Shown here: in pieces, positions 57,782 through 64,000 of the stretch
Numbering within the stretch: position 1 is the stretch's first letter
How the letters are laid out: each line of letters starts with the position of its first letter
Assembly (NCBI RefSeq): GCF_026344035.1
Contig: NZ_JAPKND010000010.1
Location: forward strand, 62,001 to 126,000
DNA: 64,000 nt
Direction: 5' to 3'
DNA from: Alcaligenes endophyticus
GTDB taxonomy: Bacteria > Pseudomonadota > Gammaproteobacteria > Burkholderiales > Burkholderiaceae_B
Notes under the pieces: model-generated
Database searches by the model: none
The model's input: only the letters and a program-made list of their open reading frames with translations
What the model was told of the DNA's origin: nothing
Position numbers and translations under genes: made by a program

Positions 57782-60700
57782 TCATTGCCGTGGGACAGCC
57801 ATTTCTTGCACCTCTGGTTTATCTAAGGTGCCAGTTAGGTGATAGCGCATTGCCATCCCTTGTGCCAAGGGTTCTTGTAGCAACCATTGAGCAAGAAAAG
57901 TACCCAAACCAATAAACGGATTGACTAGTACACCGGCTGCCACCGCGGCTCCGCTCACATCTAATTTCGGATAAACGCTAGCGGTAAAGTCCAGAGCTTC
58001 GGTCTCTAATTGCATGTGCCCTTCCAGCTCTATCAACCCTACTGGACCAGCGACGCGATAATCTCGCGCCTGTAGTACACCATCACGAATATCGATACTC
58101 CCGCTCCAGTCGTCAAATGGAAAACCTTCTTTGAATAAGCCTGCTGGATTCGAATTGAAGCTGACAAGGCGCGACAAGGACTGTAAGCTGATAAGCTCTA
58201 AAATACGTGCTGAACGTGAGCCTACCTGACTAAAACGTCCATTTTGCAAATGCATGGTGAGCTGCCCTTCAAGGTGACGACGTTCTAGACTCCAAGGAAA
58301 ACCCCGCCAGAATAGTGCCAAGTCTGCATGCCCATGCCCTGCGCTCAACACCCCTGGCAAGCTCAATTGACTCAAGTAGTTTCCTAAGCTTTCTATCTTA
58401 GCTTGCGTGCTTAAATGCAAACCTCGTTGCGGCCCACGCAACTGCCAATAACCCTCGCCCTGCAATTGCACTCCCTCGCCATTCAATTCTAATTGTTCTA
58501 GCTGCCACTGATGCCCCTCATTTAACGCTCGGCCAACTAAACTTAAGCTGCCCACATTACGCTCATAAAGTGTCAGTTTATCGATGCTCACCTCGATATC
58601 GGGAAGGGTCATTTCCTCACTGACCTCTGCCTCTTGCTCAACCTCTGGATTAGCTTGCTCAGTAGACTGAATCTCCTTACGCCCTAGGCTAAGCCGGTTA
58701 AAGTGCATTTTCCAACGCCCCACAGGAACCCGACTCTTCATCTGACCCTGCAACATGCCCGCAGTCTGAGCAGAGCTAATATCCAATCTAAAGTGACCGT
58801 TGGCCGACTCTTGATTGGTTAACGTCAGCTTATCTAATACAGCCCCCAAAAGGCGGCCCTGCTCGACTTGCACCCGACTGCGTAGCATAGGCGGCAGTAA
58901 AGGACGTCCTGCCGCTCCTACTACCGCAGAAGTTGAACGCACCCAAGGTAAGGAAAACTCGTCAACAGCGGTATTCCAGGCATCTAAATCCAAATAGTTA
59001 TAAATACCATCCACTGTCGTGCCAGACATTGGAAATGGGCCGCTCTTGCCAGCCAAGACTGACATGGCACGAAAAAAAGAGCCGCTGTCATCACCATTAA
59101 TTCGCTGTAAACGCAAAGTGGTCACTGGATCGCTTTGCAAGCGTATGTCCAACCAGGAGTTCATACCCTCAGCATCAGAGTACCATTTTGCGTTAAGTGG
59201 CATCGCTGCCTCCGCTGCTTTACGCAAAGGCGATGGAAAAGCCGACTGCAACCCCACTAAAGTAGATGCAAACTCCATGCCAAAGTGGGCTTGTTCGTCC
59301 AGCAGTAACACGGTTTCATAATTCAGCTCACCTTGCAAACGGCGTAAGGCTTGACTGTCAATATAGGCCCCCACGCTTTCCGCCAGTAAACTTCCTTTTA
59401 ACACTAAGCCTTTGTGACCTGGCTCCATACGCCCCTGTATTGAAACTGGGCCCCCAAGCAGCTTTGCTCGCAAGCCTTTAGCACTGACACCGCGCTCATT
59501 GAACAGCAACTCTCCCTGTAGGTCACGCAACCACGGTGCCTCCGGCATCAACTTAACGGCCCCGCCCTTAAACTGCATAGCCCCGGTCACCTGGGTGTCC
59601 TCACTGTGAGTAAGGGGTACCGTCAGGTGTAGTGGCACAGACCAAGTGCCTTCACCTTGTGCCTCGTCAAATACATTACCCAGTAATCCGCCTAAAGGCG
59701 TTCGCCTCAATAGCGCTAGATAGTTCGCAGCCTTTGCTTGACTATGACCTTGCACTTGCAAGACGGCACCCACTTCAAGATTAGGAATGTCTGCCTGCAA
59801 CAGCGATAACTGGAGCCCGGCATGCCCCTCTAAGGGCATGTTTGCCTGCTCAGCCTCCAGATGAAGATGGGCGTTCTGCAAACTCACTTTACCAGCCGCC
59901 AATTCGACTCGTGGCCATCCCTTTTGCCCAGGCTCAGGAGGCAAATAATCAATTACCACATCTTTAAAAGCCCCCGTTAAGCTGAACTCCCCTCCTAGGC
60001 GACGCCCATAAGGAAAGTCATCAATAGCCCCATCTAGCGTCAAATAAGCATCTGACACTCGACCACTAAGTAAGCTTGTCCGCATCCACTCGAGGGCATC
60101 AGGCTCTACGGTTAACGGCAAATAATTAACTAAACGCTCTACTCCTAAGTCAGCCACCACCCCTTTAAGCTGCAAATGCCCCGATGAGTCAGGCTCTAAC
60201 TCACGCCAAGATCCCTGCAAGTCTGCCTGAATATCTTGATTCCGAAGTGCTAACTGCTGCGCCTGCACTTGCCAGCCCTCCGTGCTATCGTAGCCCAGTG
60301 CTCCGTGCCAACGTATATCTTGAAGTCCAAGCTCCTCGCTAAACAGCTCCTGCCAACGAAAATATACCTGTTGCCCGTGTAACTGCATCGGGATTGTAAC
60401 CGCGGGTCCGTTCTGTTTAATTAAGGCAAGGTAATCAGCGAACGGCGCCGCTGTATAAAAACGCAGCAGGGAAGCACTCACGCCATCGCGCTCTTCATCA
60501 CGCCAACGACCATCCTGCAACACCACCTCTGTACTCAGCCTGCCCCACTGCGCGTCAGAAAAATCCATGCTAGCTTGAAGATCTACTCGCCCTGAGCGCA
60601 ACGCCTTTGGCATACTTAACCACGGTGCTAACGCCAGCAAATCCAGATTACTTAACTCAAGATGGATGCGCCCCCGATAATCCAATAAGGAGGCAGCCTC

Positions 60701-61372
60701 CTGCGGAAGGGATGTGTCTGGCAAGGCATTGACACGCACAGTCAACTGCTGCGCCATATCAGCAGGAGGAACAGCGCTCAACATGAACTTATGTTCTTTG
60801 CCTCGCCTTAGCCACTCAAGATGCACTTGCTGCAGGCTTAATGTCGGCGCCCTCGAATACTCATCTGTCCAGCGCACACTGCTATTGCTAATACTGATGT
60901 GTCGTTGACGGGCCAGCCACAGCAAAGCAGGCTCTAACGATGCATTGTTAGTGTTAGTAGTGCTATTGAGTGCATGATTCAACAGCCACCAGTTCCCCTG
61001 CTCATCTCGTCGCACATCCAGTTGCAGGCCCTCAGTATAAAAATACTGGAATACTGGATGGCCTTCAAAAAAACTACGCCAACTCAGGCCCGCGCTAAGC
61101 TCGGGCAAACGTAAAAATTCTTCATCACTATCTGGATCACGTATGACTAAATTTGTAAATTCAATCTTTGGATTCAGGCCACGCCAATCGGCACTTAATC
61201 GCCCCAGCTCTATATTTAAGCTCAACTGCTGACCAATATAAGCAACAATTTGCGGTCGATAATGATCAATATGGGGTAACAAGTAATAACGTAAGCCCAA
61301 TACACCCATCGCTAATACCAAAAACAGCACCAGCAGGATGTAGCGCGCTACCCGCCATACGTTTATACGCAT
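57782..61372 (-). CDS. YhdP-type AsmA-like protein (TIGR02099 family)
   Basis: This 1196-residue protein has one N-terminal membrane anchor ([20 protein letters not shown], residues about 11-30), then a DUF3971 region and a long, beta-strand-rich body ending in an AsmA-like C-terminal domain (about 1040-1160). In E. coli, YhdP and related AsmA proteins bridge the inner and outer membrane and move phospholipid. The same role is likely here. It diverges from glnE, an arrangement common in betaproteobacteria. The ribosome site before MRINVW is weak. Confidence 0.9.
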   Translation of the reverse strand: MRINVWRVARYILLVLFLVLAMGVLGLRYYLLPHIDHYRPQIVAYIGQQLSLNIELGRLSADWRGLNPKIEFTNLVIRDPDSDEEFLRLPELSAGLSWRSFFEGHPVFQYFYTEGLQLDVRRDEQGNWWLLNHALNSTTNTNNASLEPALLWLARQRHISISNSSVRWTDEYSRAPTLSLQQVHLEWLRRGKEHKFMLSAVPPADMAQQLTVRVNALPDTSLPQEAASLLDYRGRIHLELSNLDLLALAPWLSMPKALRSGRVDLQASMDFSDAQWGRLSTEVVLQDGRWRDEERDGVSASLLRFYTAAPFADYLALIKQNGPAVTIPMQLHGQQVYFRWQELFSEELGLQDIRWHGALGYDSTEGWQVQAQQLALRNQDIQADLQGSWRELEPDSSGHLQLKGVVADLGVERLVNYLPLTVEPDALEWMRTSLLSGRVSDAYLTLDGAIDDFPYGRRLGGEFSLTGAFKDVVIDYLPPEPGQKGWPRVELAAGKVSLQNAHLHLEAEQANMPLEGHAGLQLSLLQADIPNLEVGAVLQVQGHSQAKAANYLALLRRTPLGGLLGNVFDEAQGEGTWSVPLHLTVPLTHSEDTQVTGAMQFKGGAVKLMPEAPWLRDLQGELLFNERGVSAKGLRAKLLGGPVSIQGRMEPGHKGLVLKGSLLAESVGAYIDSQALRRLQGELNYETVLLLDEQAHFGMEFASTLVGLQSAFPSPLRKAAEAAMPLNAKWYSDAEGMNSWLDIRLQSDPVTTLRLQRINGDDSGSFFRAMSVLAGKSGPFPMSGTTVDGIYNYLDLDAWNTAVDEFSLPWVRSTSAVVGAAGRPLLPPMLRSRVQVEQGRLLGAVLDKLTLTNQESANGHFRLDISSAQTAGMLQGQMKSRVPVGRWKMHFNRLSLGRKEIQSTEQANPEVEQEAEVSEEMTLPDIEVSIDKLTLYERNVGSLSLVGRALNEGHQWQLEQLELNGEGVQLQGEGYWQLRGPQRGLHLSTQAKIESLGNYLSQLSLPGVLSAGHGHADLALFWRGFPWSLERRHLEGQLTMHLQNGRFSQVGSRSARILELISLQSLSRLVSFNSNPAGLFKEGFPFDDWSGSIDIRDGVLQARDYRVAGPVGLIELEGHMQLETEALDFTASVYPKLDVSGAAVAAGVLVNPFIGLGTFLAQWLLQEPLAQGMAMRYHLTGTLDKPEVQEMAVPRQ

Positions 61373-61495
61373 AGAGTTATGCTCAGGCTAAAGGCTAAAG
61401 ACTTGACCTGCACGAAAGTTCTTTTTTCGTGTAAGGTAATTTGCTCGCTACAGGAAATCATTACGCCTACTATCTTAATATCACGTCTATTACTC

Positions 61496-64000
61496 ATGTC
61501 CTCAGCCATTATATTGAAACCTGCCCTTGAATGGTCAGGTCCCTTGCAACGTAAAGTACAAGGCCACCCGCAGTTTGCACACTGGCTAAGTCAAGCCGTT
61601 GAGCAGCCTGTTACGGCTGAGCGTATTAAGCAATGGCTGCAAGAGCTGCACGCAGAATTACCCGCCGAGACCGCCTCACCGTTAAATCAGCTTCTACGTC
61701 AGTTGCGGGCCAGGGTGTTCTTCTGTCTTATGTGTAGAGACATTGCAGGCATCGCCCCGCTAGAAGAAGTTATGCTAGCCATGTCAGATTTAGCTGATCT
61801 TGCGCTCCAACAAGCCTATCACTATACGGCAGAACAACTGGGGCAAGTGCACGGCCATCCGATACAATCCGATACAGGATTACCCCAAGAAATGCTCATT
61901 CTAGGCATGGGTAAGCTGGGAGGACGAGAGCTCAACGTATCCTCTGATATTGACCTTATTATGCTGTATGAGCAAGACGGGGAGACATCTGGACGGCGCC
62001 CCATTAGCTATCACGAGTTTTACGGTCGCCTCACACAACGCATGATGCCCTTGCTGTCGGACATCAACGCCTACGGCCAAGTGTTTCGTACCGACTTACG
62101 GCTGCGCCCCGATGGTGATGCAGGGCCACTGGCCTGGAGCATGGCAGCATTGGAGAAGTACCTGCTTAATCAAGGTCGGGAATGGGAACGCTATGCTTGG
62201 ATTAAGGCGCGCCCCATTGCCACCCAAGCCTATGAAAATAGCGACAATAGCAGCGTGCTGCACTACTTCGAATCGCTGCGCACCCCTTTTGTTTATCGCA
62301 AATACTTTGACTTTGATGCGCTCGCAGCCTTACGTCATTTACGTGAGCGCATACGCCAAGACTGGCACCGCAAAGCACTTGCCCGTAACGGTGCCCAAGC
62401 GCGTGAAAACATTAAATTAGGCGATGGCGGCATACGCGAGATTGAATTTGTCGTGCAGCTCAACCAGCTTATACGAGGCGGGCGCCAACCCTCCTTACAA
62501 AAGGAAAACCTGTTGCTTGCTTTACAACGTCAAGAAAACGCAAACCTCCTGGATAGCTCCGTTTGCCTGCAACTGCGACAAGCCTATCGTTTTTTGCGCC
62601 AAGTAGAACACCGGCTGCAATACCGTGAGGATGAGCAAACTCATATGCTCCCCCAAAACCCAGGATTACGAGTCAAGCTGGCTGAAAGCATGCTCATGGA
62701 ACCAGAGGAGTTTGAAACGCGCTTGCGTCAACATCGCGAGTTCGTAGCAGATACCTTCAAAGATGCTTTTCGTTTGGCCGGTATGGGGGAAGAACAGCCG
62801 GCTAAGGCCTGTGGCACGGAGCCGATCCCGGAAACTTCCCATGGCATACAGCAAGAAGTAGAAGGACTTATTGAGGGACTTCTGCAAACCCATAAAATTC
62901 GAAGCCTCCCGCATGCCAGCCGGGAACGCCTAGAACGTTTACTCCCCTTATTACATACACAAGCGCTACAAAGCCCCGATCCTGTTAGTACCGCAAGACG
63001 TTTACTTAACCTGGTCGATAGTGTCGCTCAACGTAGTGCCTACCTAGCATTAATGGCTGAATTCCCCGAAACCTTAGCGCGTGTTACACGTATTGTTTCG
63101 GCCAGTTCTTGGGCATCACAGTACTTATGCCAATATCCGATTTTGCTTGATGGCTTAATTGAGTGGCATAGTTTGATGCAAGGCCCAAATTTTGAAGAGC
63201 TTGCACAACAAATGCGGCACGAGCTGGATGCCTGCCAACTACCCGACGGCAAACCAGATATAGAACTGCAAATGAACTGGATGCGTGACGTACAACACCA
63301 GGTCACTTTTCAATTATTAGCACAAGACCTGGAAGGCAAACTAAGTGTGGAAGTTCTCGCCGATCAACTCTCGGCTCTTGCCGATATGTTGCTCACGGAA
63401 ACGTTATATCGTACTTGGCCGCTTACCCTAGCTCGAGGTCAAAATGAAACCCTTGCCACCCCTAATTTTGCAGTGCTGGCGTATGGTAAATTAGGCGGTA
63501 AAGAAATCGGTTACGCCTCCGACTTAGATCTCGTCTTTTTGTATGACGATCCCGAACAAGAAAACGTAGAGCGCTACATTAAACTGGCCCGCCGCATGAC
63601 CAGTTGGCTCTCCACCTTAACGTCGTCTGGACGGCTATACGAGATTGATCTGCGTCTGCGCCCCGATGGCGATGCCGGTTTACTCGCCGTGAGCGTTGAT
63701 GCTTTCGAGCAATATCAACTCAGCAAAGCATGGTCCTGGGAACATCAAGCGATTAGCCGAGCTCGCTTGGTCTGCGGGCCAGAACACCTACGAACCCGGT
63801 TCGAGAGCCTGCGCACTCGCTTACTCTTGATGCCTCGTAATAGCGAGCAGTTACGGGCTGATATACGCGACATGCGAGCCAAAATTACTCTAGGGCACCC
63901 GAATCGTAGTGAACTATTCGACCTGAAACATGATCGAGGCGGTATGGTGGACGTAGAGTTCATCACTCAGTATTTAGTGCTCAACTATAGCCGTAGCTAC
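61496..64000 (+). CDS. glnE: Glutamine-synthetase adenylyltransferase/deadenylase GlnE, partial
   Basis: GlnE adds AMP to, or takes it off, glutamine synthetase in response to PII. The frame runs 835 codons from ATG at 61496 to the right edge with no stop, so the end is missing. The first nucleotidyltransferase domain (deadenylase) has [18 protein letters not shown] at about 137-154. The second (adenylyltransferase) has [19 protein letters not shown] at about 663-681. Both keep the Asp-x-Asp pair. There is no clear ribosome site before the ATG. It diverges from the YhdP-type gene with 123 bases between. Confidence 0.95.
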   Translation, partial: MSSAIILKPALEWSGPLQRKVQGHPQFAHWLSQAVEQPVTAERIKQWLQELHAELPAETASPLNQLLRQLRARVFFCLMCRDIAGIAPLEEVMLAMSDLADLALQQAYHYTAEQLGQVHGHPIQSDTGLPQEMLILGMGKLGGRELNVSSDIDLIMLYEQDGETSGRRPISYHEFYGRLTQRMMPLLSDINAYGQVFRTDLRLRPDGDAGPLAWSMAALEKYLLNQGREWERYAWIKARPIATQAYENSDNSSVLHYFESLRTPFVYRKYFDFDALAALRHLRERIRQDWHRKALARNGAQARENIKLGDGGIREIEFVVQLNQLIRGGRQPSLQKENLLLALQRQENANLLDSSVCLQLRQAYRFLRQVEHRLQYREDEQTHMLPQNPGLRVKLAESMLMEPEEFETRLRQHREFVADTFKDAFRLAGMGEEQPAKACGTEPIPETSHGIQQEVEGLIEGLLQTHKIRSLPHASRERLERLLPLLHTQALQSPDPVSTARRLLNLVDSVAQRSAYLALMAEFPETLARVTRIVSASSWASQYLCQYPILLDGLIEWHSLMQGPNFEELAQQMRHELDACQLPDGKPDIELQMNWMRDVQHQVTFQLLAQDLEGKLSVEVLADQLSALADMLLTETLYRTWPLTLARGQNETLATPNFAVLAYGKLGGKEIGYASDLDLVFLYDDPEQENVERYIKLARRMTSWLSTLTSSGRLYEIDLRLRPDGDAGLLAVSVDAFEQYQLSKAWSWEHQAISRARLVCGPEHLRTRFESLRTRLLLMPRNSEQLRADIRDMRAKITLGHPNRSELFDLKHDRGGMVDVEFITQYLVLNYSRSY

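Overview
The window is a stretch of chromosome from a Gram-negative betaproteobacterium, most likely order Burkholderiales and family Alcaligenaceae. The evidence is the gene order ndk-rlmN-rodZ-ispG-hisS-yfgM-bamB-der-(hisC)-hfq-hflX-hflK-hflC-hisZ-purA, the Lys/Ala-rich N-terminal tail of RpoD, and the general protein similarity I recognise. No genus is claimed. Base composition looks close to 50% GC throughout, with no obvious island of foreign composition. I found no rRNA, tRNA, CRISPR array, insertion sequence or integrase.

Layout: (1) 1-1.16 kb, a membrane methyltransferase-like gene cut by the left edge, then rluE. (2) 2-6.8 kb, the macromolecular synthesis operon rpsU-dnaG-rpoD on the minus strand, with a good sigma-70 promoter before rpsU. 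(3) 6.9-22.9 kb, a long minus-strand housekeeping block covering nucleoside diphosphate kinase, rRNA methylation, isoprenoid synthesis, HisRS, outer-membrane assembly, the Der GTPase, HisC, Hfq, HflX/K/C, HisZ, PurA and a phosphoribosyltransferase. (4) 23-32.8 kb, valS on the plus strand, then an aldehyde dehydrogenase, rpsP-rimM-trmD, tusA and alaS on the minus strand. (5) 32.9-36.5 kb, a compact purine-breakdown locus: puuE and a GntR/FCD regulator diverge from uraH and puuD. (6) 36.5-45.1 kb, a minus-strand type IVb (R64/TCP-like) pilus operon in the order pilL-pilN-pilO-pilP-pilQ-pilR-pilS-pilV. (7) 45.2-53.2 kb, an orphan periplasmic binding protein, dadA, a ferredoxin-reductase and topoisomerase IV (parE, parC). 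(8) 53.4-64 kb, trxA, rho and gdhA on the plus strand, a FabI-family reductase and a YhdP-type AsmA protein on the minus strand, and glnE running off the right edge.

The least ordinary region is the type IVb pilus operon. It is reduced: no PilM, no lytic transglycosylase PilT, no prepilin peptidase PilU and no shufflon recombinase. Its first gene encodes a lipoprotein that seems to join a VirB9/CagX-like domain to a TcpQ-like domain, and it begins directly behind an intrinsic terminator. Genes pilO and pilP overlap by 98 bases. The purine locus is also of interest, because it carries the membrane cytochrome-type urate hydroxylase PuuD, UraH and PuuE but no uraD, and has operator-like repeats in its divergent promoter region.

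Gene calls rest on recognition of protein motifs and neighbourhood in the raw sequence. No database search was run.
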